Below, one piece after another: positions 41,059-53,831 of a DNA stretch of 64,000 nt. The DNA comes from Lunularia cruciata (lineage: Eukaryota > Streptophyta > Marchantiopsida > Lunulariales > Lunulariaceae). Position numbers and translations under genes: made by a program. Location: NCBI GenBank assembly GCA_948567375.1, contig OX419762.1:50387034-50451033 (forward strand), written 5' to 3'. The notes under the pieces were generated by a model, which saw nothing but the letters and a program-made list of their open reading frames with translations, did no database searches and was not told the origin of the DNA. How positions within the stretch are numbered: the first letter of the stretch is position 1; every line of letters begins with the position of its first letter.

Positions 41059-43200
41059 CATGGAATTGCTTAAAGACCAAACATTGGAGCAGATAACATT
41101 AGGACTTAAGACTAGAATAGAGAGAACGTTTAGAGAGTTGAGGAATGGCTATACAATGACTTTACTATTAGTTAGAGCTTGGTTTGACAAGGTAGTGGAG
41201 ACTTTAGAGTTTGAAGAGAAGTTCAAAGAAGCATTGGAATCATTAGAACTGGTTGTGGAGGTAGTGGTGCCATTTGATGTTTCTATCATGCACTCTTTGT
41301 ACTCTCCTAGAGCTGTGCCTAATAGTGGACATGATTGATTGTAAGGCATGTCTAGTGGTAGCAATCTGTTGTTTTTGTTTTAATTCTTAGTTCCAAGTGT
41401 ATGAAACCATTGAAGTGTAGCATTCAAAGTGTTGCTTTGTCCAGTAAAAATTTGTGAATAAAAGAAAAGAGCTTCTATGCTCTTTGTTGCTTTCTCAAAC
41501 TCTCATTAAATTGATTCATGTTTGCCGTTTGGTGAAGATCAATAAAAATTGCAGGTAGTTGAGTGTGTGTGATCACTAGTTGTGGTGTGATCATTGATAT
41601 AGTGCCCTAAAAGCCTTGAGCTATAGTGTTGTAAGTAAACAAAGTATGAAAGCCCAAATGAATAAATTGTCACAAAGATCCTATGGTGTCTCAAAGGTCA
41701 TGCCTTTCAAAGGACAAAACATTGGATTTTTGGTATAGACAATGCACTGTGAAGGGTAATACATCATTTTAGGAGGATAATGCCTTCCAAAGGGTAGGAC
41801 ATTGGTTTTGAAGCAAAATCAATGCCTTGCAAAGTGGTAGAACATTGGTCTTAGGAAAAGACAAAGCACTTGAAGGGGATAACATTGTGGTTTGCTAAAG
41901 ACGGTGCCTTTGGAAGGGTATTAAATTATCTTTAGTGAAGATGGTGCTTTTGCAAAGGAAGTACATTGACTTCACAATATGTGGTGCCTTTGGAAGGAGA
42001 TGCATATAATATTTGGAAGGAGCAAAGATCTTGGGGTACGGTAAGTGCCTTCCAAAAAATAGCTGGTCTTTGGAAGACCATTACCCATATCTTTGGAAGG
42101 GTAGGACACTTAATTTTATAGAATCTTTGGGAGACCTTTGAAGATGAGGAGAACCTCTCTTTTTGAACCATCACTTCTCAAAATTTATTAGAATCTATAC
42201 TTTCATGCGGGTGATTATTCATTGTTGTTTCTACAATATGCTTTCTTGGTATCATTATCCCTTTTGGGAGTTATATTTGCCCAAGCGGTCAAAAAGTAAA
42301 TAGCAAAGGACTCAAATGTGATATTTTCCTTTATATTCATTCATTTCAAACCTATATCCTTGTAAAATTGAACTATTATTGACTAAAATATTTCAATTGT
42401 GTGTTTTTTGGGTTGTTACAATTTGGTTGAATGTATGGCAGTTGCAGCTAAAGCTATTGAACTTGAGATCAAGGATATTAGGACCTAGTGCCAACAAGCA
42501 ATTCATTAAAAAGAAACTCCAACTTCTGATCTTTTGCACAATGAGCTTTTCAATGAATTAATGAAATTTTGCATTGATGAGGATAAATTTGTTAACTAAT
42601 TTTCTTGTTTTATTGATTATCAATCATGTATGATTAGGGCTCCCAAGTTAAAGATCAGTATCAAATTCTAGAATAAGGTATATAGTGGACCAAGATCATC
42701 TTTATGATTGAACAACAACATAAAGTGAGCAAGGGGATGCATACTTCTCATTGTAATCATATTGGATGTAGAAAGATGGAGCATCAAATTGCTATGATGC
42801 CAATGCTGCAATTGCAAAGTGTATTCTTCCCAACAAATGCTAACCCTACCAGAAAGTTATTGCAGTTGAATGCAACCCAATCAATGATTATCTTATTCAT
42901 CATGAAGACAACTTGCACATGGTTGGAAATGCATTGGACAATTTGCTTTGTCTCAATTCTAATGAACTACACACCAACCCAATAGAGTTATTATTAACTG
43001 GTCTCAAGTTAGTGGAGCAAGAGGAGCTAATGTGACATTTGCTAGTATATAGCGTGCCAAATGGTATAGAAGATCATCTACTTTTTGGAGAAACAAAAAA
43101 AGACAGCTCTAACTTATAGAAATTTAGTGTTTTCATTAGCATTAAATGTTTCTTCTAAAATTTTCTATTAATATGGCTTATTTTAAAATGCATACATAAA
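41059..43200. other. Unassigned DNA with a degenerate tandem repeat
   Basis: About 41,680-42,130 contains a degenerate array of 40-50 base units built on 'gtgcctttggaagggta' and 'acattggtt'. Elsewhere, frames near 42,435-42,600 and 42,870-43,115 show protein-like runs (for example AAKAIELEIKDIR and LLLTGLKLVEQEELM) broken by stops. They may be remnants of a gene, but I do not recognise them. Confidence 0.45.
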
Positions 43201-43380
43201 TGTTATATTCCAAAATTGTATTTAAAACAAACAATTCAATAATGATATGAGTCTGGTGTGGTTTGATTAGATAGGACAAGAGTTTAAGGAGGTCTTAGGG
43301 GTAGGAAGAGAAGTTGCCTTTGTACTCATTCATAGATATCTAGATCTATCTCTATATAAGGCTAAAGCAGTATCTACATA

Positions 43381-43905
43381 TTGTTGGCGGGCTTGACCAA
43401 TCCCATAGTTTGGGTATGGGATGCTACAAGATGATGGGATTGTGGGATAGCCCTTATGTGGCCAGCCTTTCTTCAGGCTTGAGGAGAAATTGAGGGTAGG
43501 GTTCCCATAGTGAATGTATCCATGCTACGGGGCAAGGTTTACCATTGGACACTTAACCTAGGAGATGGCTTGCAAGTCTATCAACCTTGTGAGCCCTTCA
43601 ATCCCCTTGGTTGTCACTGTCTAACAATCAATTTTAGCACTAAGGGAGTACTACGGAGCACCCCATAGTGGAACCAAAGGCATGATGGACTAGCAATATC
43701 ACAAAGTCATACACGTTGCATATTCACACACACCCTCTATATTATGCCAAAGAAATCTCTACATATTGCCGGTGGGCTTGACCAATTCTGTAATTTGGGT
43801 ACAAGATGATGGGATTGCAAGCTAGCCCTTCTTTAGGCTCATGGGCAGGATTCCCATAGCAGACGGGCTTATGGCAATCAATTTTAGCACTAAGGGCTTA
43901 TCCTG
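43381..43905. repeat. Diverged direct repeat, two copies
   Basis: A block with 'gggcttgaccaat', 'tttgggta', 'agatgatgggattg' and 'agccctt' occurs at about 43,381-43,520 and 43,766-43,865. 'caatcaattttagcactaag' follows at 43,626 and 43,876. The unit period is about 380 bases for the first block. Confidence 0.7.
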
Positions 43906-46900
43906 CACTTCAGGCTCCTCCTCTTGCCTAGCTTCTAATTATTCCTCTTTAGATCCTAACATTGAGTCTCATCCTTCTCTCAATTGCTCTGCTAGAGGGC
44001 CTAGTGGTGCCTCATTTGGAGCGAGTACCTCAAGACATATGTCCCAAGGAATCCTAGGAACCAGTCCTTCAATAGGGCTCAAAATAGTTGGCCTAATGAC
44101 AATCAACCCATGAACTACCAACCTTAACTCAGTTAGTTGGCTAAGCTCCCTTGTATAAGTGAGATTAACCCTAAAAGAATTTTCTATCCCCCCTCCCAAT
44201 ACTTCTTATCCTGAAATGGCAGTCTCCTTCAATTGCCACCGCCATAAATACCAATTGGTTCCTAATCTTGATTCTAATCTAGATTACACTGCTTGAATTT
44301 CTCAGTGCGCCGCCTTTGCATTAATTTACTATTTAAGCTTATCCTGCTAATTTTCTCATCCACAAAAATCTTTGCCTATTCTTTTGTGCATCCCATAGAG
44401 AGAGAGGGATCCTGCAACTGACCTCTATCATGGAAGAACAACATCCCACAGTTAAACTATACAATGCCCATAGCGACAAATGTCTTGCAATGGTAGTCTC
44501 ATACTTCAAATCCCACAACAATTCCTTGCACATAGACATTCCTTTCTGGATGGTACATACTAACAATCCAAACAAGATGATATGGATCATTCATGAGATA
44601 GTATGTATAGATATGCTAAGGACACAAGGGGGAAAAATAGGATCTTATAGTGGCAGTGAGCAGATAGAGCCAAAGGGGAAGAGGCTATGGTAGGAAGACC
44701 AAATATAGATGTGATAAAATATGTGGATCCTCCATAGGAGAATCAACCTATATAGGGTCCTTCACTATGTGATATAAGTATTGAGTGGATTTTGTTGAAT
44801 GAGGAGTATCGCCTCACCTATGGTAATCCCTTTAAGGTCCCATGCCAAACATTAAAGACATCATAAGATATTCTTCAGCAAGTATTCTCCACACAAGAAT
44901 ATGAACAAGAAAAACATGTAACCAGAAGATGGTACATACATAGCAAAAGCAACCAACCCAAAAACAAAGGAATAAAAGAAGAAATAAAGTTAAGATAAAA
45001 AACAAGAAAGAAAATAAATGAGAGATGTGCACTGCCTATCTGCAACCCAAGAAGATCACCCCTCCTCCAAAATTGGCTCTACACTAAAGCCCACTCCCCA
45101 TCGCCAAACAAGTGCTTCTCATAACCTCTCCAATGAAGTCTGCCAATCTAGGTCCAACTCTTGATCTCTGACTCAGTTCGAAACCTGAAAACCTGAAAAC
45201 ATTCCAATCACCACCGCAGTTCCCGAAAGGCCAAATACCACATGGTAATGACACCGACTCTCGGTCCTCCAAAAGTGCCCAAAAAGAAACACAAGTGAAT
45301 ATTAACTTGAAACATATTGACTTTTGAAATTATCGTATACAAGCTATGCCATCTCCTAAGCAACACATAAAATCCAAGGGGAATTTTCCATTTCAGGGTG
45401 AGCTCTGTTTGTCCACCTAGCTAATATACCACCGAGCTCCTGCAGATTCACCCAGCCGTCGAGGACCAAAAGTCGCCTAATACGCATCTGTTTCCTTCCC
45501 TCACGATGCCTCCGTTTCTCTGCTCAGCAAGGTAATCGCAAAATTCGCACCTCCCTCAATTTAGCAGTTTGACAGACGTTTCTCGTGTTTTTAAGGAACA
45601 ATTCGATGAAGCTCACGCTCAAATTCAATGCCAAATCTGATCTCTCTTCAGTCTACAATCCAACTGTAAATCATCACGACATGAAGATATCCAATTAAGT
45701 TGAGACTATTTTTGACCAACAGAATTCTCAATTGACTTGTGCATGTGGTTGGGTGCATGCATGCCTTCCGATACAGAGGAAGACATGCAAACTGAAGTAG
45801 CGTATACTCAAGTTCGTACCCTCTTAACTGCAAATATTCCCGCAACCTGAAGTATCATACGTTACTTCAGTTTTCCGTCTTGGCAAGCACGTTAAAGGCG
45901 ACTTTTGGAATTTATTTATCTAGAAAGGGAAAAGGAAGGATACTACAATACATACTTTGAAGAAATAGATTTCATAAAGATTCTCAGATAAGGATTAAAT
46001 ATAGAGATATTTTTATTTAAAATATTCTGGTATATTAGTATATTCCAGTAAATATATCAGTATATTCACTAAAGTGAACATCGAGTCTCCATATATTTCA
46101 TACAGAAAGTCCAAATACCGATATTTAAATGTCTAGAAAGAATGCAATATACTTGTGTTTAAATGTCCAAACTTTAAGAGAATCCTATAAATTAAAATAT
46201 ATATAACTAAACATGAAAAATATATTCTGTAGATATCCAAATGGCATTGAAAAAGTTAGACCAATTTACAAAATGATTTGATTTTCACCATTACCACAAT
46301 ACTATACTACAATCGTAAGGTAACAATCATAGGTAAGTTTTTGGAATTTGTAATATCTCAGAAAATATATCCTTGGTGGACTCTTTCCTCTCCACATAAT
46401 TCTTTTTCCATACGTAAATATTTTCTCTCTATCACAACACAAGGCACATTACAGAATTGTATGGAACTCATTGCCTCTCTACGTGAAGACTTTAGAATTC
46501 CCCTTTTAAAATGGTTAATGGTTATCAAGTCACTAGAAATGGACTCCCTCAAATTAAATTTCAAGAGCTCAAATATTCATTTTGAAAATTTACTCAACAC
46601 TGGATATTCAGTATCCAGTGTTGCAGTTTTAAATGTCCAACCATGCTTTGATACCCACTTTTGAGCAAAATTGAATTTTTTTAAAACAAACTACATCAAA
46701 TGTCTACCAAAAAAGAGTAAAGTGGACCAAATTAGGGGAAAATAAGTAAAAAAGAAGAAGACCTTATGGCTATTATAGTAAAGGAGTTTGTATAGAATCT
46801 AGAGGAGTCGTAGTTCAATATAGGAAGAAATAGTTGAATTCAAGAAAGTCTTGTGACTTGTAGAAATTAGAAGGGTTCAATACTAAAGAAGGTAAGTGTA

Positions 46901-47104
46901 TCCTTACAAGTATAGGTATTGCTGACCGGTAGAGGGTTGGCGGTTATCCCGGACGAGTGACTGTTTTGCGTGTTTTCACAAAATGTTTGAAAATTGAAAT
47001 CTAACTGAAGCGGGAAACAAGAAAGAATGGTTTTATTTTGGGAGAATGCCAAAAGTCACGAATACCTAGAAGCACCTAGATACAAGGGAAGTGAGAAGAA
47101 CAGG
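43906..47104. other. No recognisable gene; one perfect hairpin
   Basis: Several short frames occur on both strands without any domain I recognise. A perfect 12-bp inverted repeat (CAACACTGGATA, 5-base loop, TATCCAGTGTTG) lies at 46,595-46,623. From about 45,900 the sequence is strongly AT-rich. Confidence 0.5.
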
Positions 47105-47205
47105 AAATTGATCACGTAGAGAAATCAGAGAAATCAGCGAATGAAATCATGAGAAGAACAGGAAATTGATCACATAGAGAAATCAGCAAATGAAATCGAG
47201 TGAGA
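47105..47205. repeat. Tandem duplication of about 55 bp
   Basis: The block 'gagaagaacaggaaattgat' followed by 'cacRtagagaaatcag' and 'aatgaaatc' occurs twice in a row upstream of the second C-family gene. Confidence 0.75.
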
Positions 47206-47329
47206 GGAAGTTGAGTTAAACAGCAAGAGCACTTGATAGTCCATAAGAAGAGAAAAATCATGAGAGGAGATGGGAGGAGAGTCCTCCCGAACATTTCCAT
47301 GAGAAATTTTGAGAGAAAGGAATCTGGCA

Positions 47330-49260
47330 TTTCTGCTTTGGGATTGGGATGGGATGCTTTGAGTTACACCTCCTTGGACATTGGCATGGAGATTCTAAAA
47401 GGCATTTAGGAGAAGGTAGACATTCTGCAGGGAAATCGAGCTAAATGGACACGGGAGCAATGGAAGGTAGTGTTGGGTCAGAATCAGGAGAGAAAGGTGT
47501 ATTGAAGTGGGATATCCATACTCAAATGCAAAGAAGGGAGTGAATAGGGTAGAACATTTGTTTGCAGAGGACCTGATTCACATAATAGGTGGAACATCGC
47601 ATTTTACAAAGACCCCATGAGAAGAGATGTGGTTTTGAAGTTACTTAGATTGTTGAAACCACATCAAGTCAATCACTTGAATGTTAGTCAGATCCTGTTC
47701 TTTGAAGACATCTGTGTGTGAGAGTCATTGGATTGGGCGAATGCATTTCAAGGGCGAATGAAGCAAATGGCGGAGGGTATTAGAGAAAAGGGATTGCATT
47801 ACATTGTACCTTTCTTGATTCACTTGTACATTGCTCACTACTTGTTTAGTGATGAAGGGAGGAGAGATTTTCCCTATCATGAACTCAATGAAGGAAAGGT
47901 GAGAGAACAAATTGAGCGGGAAGTGGTGGTAAATTAGATTTCAAGCAAGGATGTTCAGTTTATGCAGGTTGAGGATTTGGAGAAGAGCAGTAGTAAGGAA
48001 GAACACGCAAGTTCCTTGGGAGAAATCAGATTGAGGAAGTGCAAAGTGGCCTTGACAGTGATGCCAATGACTTTGCATAAGAAGAGAATGGCCAAGGAGA
48101 AGAAGTTGTGGAAGAAATTGAAGAACCATTGTTTGCCACAAAAGTTGCAGAAGGACCCAAGGTGGAAATTGGTGATAGATTGAAATAGGGTTGCAAGCAT
48201 GATCACTTTTGATGAGTTCAGAACAGTTGGAGGTCAAATTGGAGATGATGGGTTGGAGAATTGGGAAGGATTGGCACTAGACAAACCTCAATCACCTCAA
48301 AAAGAAGAAGAAGTAGGGCAAAAGGCTAAAGGGAAGTACACATTGATTGAAGCTTATAGAGAACTTGTCTTGCTAATTGAAATTCTCAAGCAGGTGCATC
48401 AAGATTATCCCCAAGTCGAATCGTTGGGAAACTTGCCTAGATATCTTGATAGGAGAAGTAGAGAGGGTACTGGGGTGGCTGAACTACAGAAGATTAACGA
48501 GTTGCAAAAGAAGGAAATAGAAGAGAGATAGGAGAATAGAGAAATTAGAAGTCAAATTGAGAGTAAGCTGAGATGTTGGTAAGAAATTGTTGTTGAGAGT
48601 AGACAAGATTGACGGTGAAATTTTACAGTTGAAAGAGGAATCAGTCTTGTTGACCCTTGAACTTCAAGCGGAGAGAGATCAGAGTGTGCTAGTCTTTGCA
48701 AGCCAAGTTAGATTTAATTCAAGGGAAGCTGTAAGAATTGGAGGGTGATGCCTTGAAGCATCAGAGTTTTTGGGAGTTTGTAGTAGAGACCAAAGACCAA
48801 GAGATAGAGAAGTTAAAAGGAGAAAATTTTGAAGGCAACCTTTCAACTCGCTATGCTGAGGGAGGACAAACTTGTAGAAGTTGAGGACAATATCGTAAAG
48901 GGGCCAGTGACTGAAAATCCAGACAAGTGTGCCTTTGCGGAGACGGTGGAATGGGTGTGTCATAGAATAATGAAATTCATCAATACCCTTGTTGATTACA
49001 AATGATGAGCTTAAGTTGTTGAGAAAGCTTAGGAAGGAGATGGGAGGAGGTTGCACTTAAGTTTGCAGCTAGTTTTGAGCAGAAGGAGAAGAGTACAAAT
49101 GATAACCTTAAGGGTACCATTAGAAAGGTAGAGGAGAAGAGGAAAAGTTAGAGGAAAAGTTAGAACAGATTGTAACTGCTTTTGGGATTTGCGGGAGTGC
49201 AAAGTATAACTATCCCTAGAGATTAGGCAGTTAGCAGATAGATAGAAGATGTAGAAAAGC
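47330..49260 (+). pseudogene. Second, diverged copy of the C-family coiled-coil gene
   Basis: The product is unrecognised but homologous to the gene in C1. Shared blocks are R-A-K-W-T-x-x-Q-W-x-x-V-L-G (about 47,430-47,480), YKDPMRRDVV and LLKP (about 47,600-47,670), WANAFQGRMKQM and GLHYIVPFLIHLY (about 47,735-47,830). A charged middle and coiled-coil-type stretches (48,199-48,531: AYRELVLLIEIL, ELQKKEIEER) follow. Stops and frame changes are frequent. In this copy LYIAHYLFSDEGRRDF continues the frame where C1 has its frameshift. No LTR ends were found around it, so it may be an older element copy or the remnant of a host gene from which C1 took its sequence. Confidence 0.6.
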
Positions 49261-50330
49261 AAGATGTTGGTTAGAAACGTAGGATCTTAGTGCTGCAATA
49301 TCTCATATGGCAGTTAGGCTAGAATCACAAATCATAAAGAGAGCAACTTTGAGTTGATGTATGTTCAATTTCATATGAAGTGAGGAAGCAAAAGAGTTGT
49401 TTGTTCTTTGTTGTTTTGTGTCTACCTTATTGTCACTTTGCACGAGAATTTCTAGATCCATGTTCTGTCAGTTTGTTCCTATGTGTATGATGTGGAATGG
49501 GTTTTAGTACAATGTCTTGACTAAGGAATCTATAGCACTGAGGTGGACAGAAATTGCAAATCAAAAGGTGACAAGAATCAAAGTGGGACTTTGCTGTTGG
49601 TATGCAGGAGCTTCAGTAAGATAGGAGAAATGTTCAGTGAAGAGACTTTGGCTTGAGTATTAAGAAGTTAATAGTTACAAAATGAACTTTCAAGAGATTG
49701 GGGTGGAACCTACTATCTCAGCAGAATAGTATCTTTGAGAATTCAGGATTAAAATTTGACAAGTGGATCCAAAATCAGAGTAAGAGTAAGAACGTGATCA
49801 AGTTACCCTCAAGAAATCCAGAACCCAATCTTCCAAGATTTAATTCTTCAAAATAAAACCTTGGTTCTTGACATTTTAAGGAGAAAGATTCAAAAGTTGA
49901 ATGAACGCAAATTCCATAGGCAGTTAGCCAAAAATTGAGAAGGGAAATTATGTTGACATTACATGCTACAATGGCATAATTTATAATCAAATTTCCCATT
50001 AGAAACATGACCATAAAACTATAAACTATTAAGGGAACCAAAACAAAGAGTAAAACATGTTAACTTACATTTGTAATACTTATATTTTGAAAGAGCTATT
50101 AATAACATAATCATAATTTATAACAAACTTTCCCATTAGAAACATAAAACTACAAATGAATAGAACCAAGACAAAGTTAAAAAATATTTTAATACTTACA
50201 GTTTTACAACGTGATATTTCTCATTTTGATGTTTTTTCTTCAGAATTGAGACTCTTTACTGTTCTAAGATTATCATAATCGTATATGTTTTATGTTAATA
50301 GTGTAGTTTAGATCTTGAACCACGTACCTT

Positions 50331-50462
50331 ATTTTCTTTTTGGTAAGCGAGGTATGGACTATCTGGGTACAATACCCAGATGTTATACCTTTTTCTTATT
50401 CTCTTTTTCAGTGGTAAGCTAGGTATGGACTATCATTTTCAATACCCTGACGTTATACCTTT
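50331..50462. repeat. Tandem duplication of about 68 bp
   Basis: The block 'ggtaagcgaggtatggacta' ... 'caataccc' ... 'gttataccttt' is present twice (about 50,341-50,392 and 50,413-50,462) with point differences and a small indel. Confidence 0.75.
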
Positions 50463-52827
50463 GCTCTCATTTTAGCAATTACCTTCGTCTTCTTTCCGTG
50501 AGCGATCCTTACGAGAATTAACCGAGTTTGCCCTATAATCTTAAATCATCAGCATGACAGAGGATTGGAACGAGGGGTATTGGAAATCCTATTCAAGTGC
50601 TTCAGCCAGTTTTGGCGCTCATACATTTATTAAAGTCTAGCTATTCCATGTTTTTGCTGAAGGAGTCATGCTGACCTGGAGCATGCCTGGATGTGCACCA
50701 TTTCAATTAAAGTTCACAACGTGAGACGCATGTCCTGCACTGTATGCTAACTTGGGTACAAAACCGTAAGAAGTTTTGTCCAAGTACTGGGTTTTGCGTT
50801 ATTTTTTATTCCACATTTATAGATCCGTTCAGCATGTTTGTATGAATGTATTGAAATGGAATCAATACTGACGGATAATTCTCCTTCTTATTCCAAAATC
50901 TGTAAGTTGGAAGACTCTAATCAAGATGTGGTTTGTTTGATATAGGTGCGTCTTAGTCTGTTCCTCATTTCTCTCGACGATAAATATTTCTATATGCATT
51001 GTGGTGCAGAGAGAAGTGGAAAACGTGATTGTGGAGTCACAGAGTCATTAATTCATCCTTGTGAACTTTTTGACCATGGGTCCGATCCCAATAACTCTCC
51101 CTATGGCCAAGAAGCTCGCGAAGATTTTTTGGGTTTTCGGAAATTAGACCTAAGAGTGACGAGAATAGTCGAGGCGGACAGCGGATTCTGATCCAAGCAA
51201 TGCTAGTGGTGTTTGGAGTCTTTGTCAAAGGCGACTCGGAGATTGTCCATTCTCGCCGCATTTTGGGGTTCTCCTCACAAGATATCAGAAGCGCTACTGA
51301 GGTTGCTCATGAGACATGTTGAAATTGGAGGACGATCCTATCTACATTGCAGAAAAGAGCTGGAAGATAGATCTTCGATATAGGACTTTCATTCTGGCAC
51401 TTCCGTCAATAGCAACACATATTATTCCATGGACAGTCTAAGCAGGAAGATAATCCTAGAACGCAGAATGGAGGAAATGAGGCATGTAGTGACCTCATTG
51501 GGCAATCATATTCCTGCTTCGTGGACTGGATCCATCAATTACAGCTTCTCCATCGATTCGGGTATCGAAGCGGGTATTTGACTTGTCTTTTATTTGCGGT
51601 TGGAGTTGAGAGCGATGAATTTCAAGTTATTGTTGTGAAGGGAAGACGATACCCTGGATGCGGAGTGGGACCGACCCGAGGGAACTAGCTGCGAGGGTGC
51701 ATCGAGCCTTCCTTCTGCCCGATGATTCAGAGGGTGAGGTCCTCACACAGTTGGAGCTACTATTCTTTCCAAAGGTTGTAGTTGCATAGTGCATGATAGC
51801 TTCGAGCAATCAAGTTCTTATCAGTTTCAAAATTCTAAAATTTAGAAGTGTAGTAGTTAGAAGTTGCAACCTTATTTCGGCAGAAGTTTCATTCAATGGA
51901 TTGTACATTAATCACTAGATATGTTTGTCATCGAGAGCTGGATGACAAGTTCAACTTTTGACGATAAACATATTTGATGATTATCTGCATGATCCATGAT
52001 GATAAATCTCTATCATAACTGTTTAAACTCGGAATAATAGATTCTGCTTTCGAGGTATTGAGTGAGTATAATAAAGAATGGTTAGAACATTTGACATGGA
52101 AAAGGAAACTCGATGAGCCACCTTTCCCCGAGAAGCATGGATACACAATGCATACTCTGCTGGAAGTGCTGAATGATCGAAACGCCACACCCCTCAAGAG
52201 GAGCTATCCAGGATAAAGCGCGAGTGTTGAAGGCCCTCTCGAATATCATGAACGTGGCGCCAGAAGAGCATTTAGCAAGCTTCGTATCTTCCTTAGCATA
52301 CATTATGAACTCGGATTCCTCTGCGTCTCTCCTGCGTTGATTTCATAACTGACCGATGGTTTGGCGAGTGGGACAACATGAGAAAGATTTCCCTGGGAAG
52401 GATGGCGCGATTCTCCAAGGCGTGATAAGGGCGATTTGATAATGCTGGAGGCGCGGATGGCCACGACCATAATGACATGAAACTTGGACCTCTTCTCAGG
52501 ATAGATTCCACACGAAGGCTCACCGGGGTACGATGCCTGTGGACGTGTATTGAAGGAGGTAGAACGGGTTTTCTTAGCGGCCGGACCTGAGGTCGAAGAA
52601 GACTCGTGGAGCCGCAGATCCAGTGGGAGGAAAGAGCCTTATAGCTCAATTACACCATTTCTTGTGGATAAGGTTCCTCAAGAACGTCCTCACCTGCTCA
52701 AAGAGCACTTGATCTCCATGTCTATGTTTGCGGGACTCTGTTGAATTTGGCTGGCCGGCAACTCAACTGGGGCTTTGGAGGACATAGAACGCTTGATTAG
52801 GCTTGCTCACCTAAACGAATCCTTTTC

Positions 52828-52868
52828 CCTCTGTCTAAGTGAACGGCCACGTTCATCTTAGACAGAGG
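52828..52868. repeat. Near-perfect hairpin
   Basis: CCTCTGTCTAAG-TGAACG, loop GCCA, CGTTCA-T-CTTAGACAGAGG: 18 paired positions with one extra base. It is the kind of short foldback that can act as an RNA hairpin; no flanking promoter or terminator signal is seen. Confidence 0.7.
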
Positions 52869-53516
52869 AATTACGAAGAGGATAAACTTAGACTTGGCCG
52901 GTCAATTAGCAGACGTGGAACAATGTCTTAGGGGCATTGAGTGGGAAACTAATCACTTCGCCCACCCAGTTGGCGAAACATGGTTCCAATGGGAGGATGT
53001 TGCCACCCTACTTTACGACTGCGTCAAACATAGAGGAAATTTGAAATACCGTAGCCAATATGGAATACAAATTTTAGTCAAGAAAATATAAAATTATTTG
53101 AATTTTAGGTGATTCCAAATCTTTTTGAATGACACTTTTAAACTTTGTAAAATGATTGTTTTGTGCTGTGTGTTGGAAGCAGCATGGACCAATCATTCAA
53201 CCAAAGGTAAATTTAGCACTACTTTTGATTACTCCAATGATCCCATTTCACTATTAATAAAATAACTGAAATTGAAATATAATTTTTTTATTGAAATCAT
53301 GTCAATAGCAGATATGTAAAAGTGATATTCTAAAATATGAGTACATAAAACCTAATGAAGATTATATACTATCTTTCTTTTGTGTGTGTCATGCTATGTA
53401 AAATTACTACAAACTAAATAGATTAAATAATATAAATGTATTTAGAAGATTAAAATAATTTAGAACATAATACCCAAAAATATTTCTACTTTGGGTATTT
53501 AGATCCAATTTCCATT

Positions 53517-53554
53517 TTAGGTGAAGTATATCCTTTTGGATATACTTCACCTAA
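53517..53554. repeat. Perfect 17-bp inverted repeat
   Basis: TTAGGTGAAGTATATCC, loop TTTT, then the exact reverse complement. It lies in AT-rich DNA near the LINE 3' end and may belong to a small MITE whose limits I cannot define. Confidence 0.75.
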
Positions 53555-53831
53555 TGACTTCTAATGAAATTTTAAAATGTAGTCTCTTTCACCATCCAAA
53601 TAGGTTGGAAATTACATGACACTAATTTCATTATTGCGTGTAGAGGCATTCACTGGAAAATAATTTAATGGAGAAAGTAAGTTGATATTAATTAAATAGC
53701 AACTAACCTGGCTGATAATCCCTGAGTTCTTGTATGTAATATTGATTAAATAGGTGACCGCGTAGGAAAACCAAAGGATGGGAAGACCCCATCAAGCCGT
53801 ACAAGGGAGAGACAAAAAAGGTAACATGGGG

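Larger units (their letters stand above)
49261..53752. other. No recognisable gene; several small repeats
   Basis: Frames near 50,946-51,191 and 52,293-52,744 are short and resemble no family I know. The GC content rises at about 51,000-53,000, so an exon of an unknown gene cannot be excluded. AT-rich stretches flank it on both sides. Confidence 0.45.
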
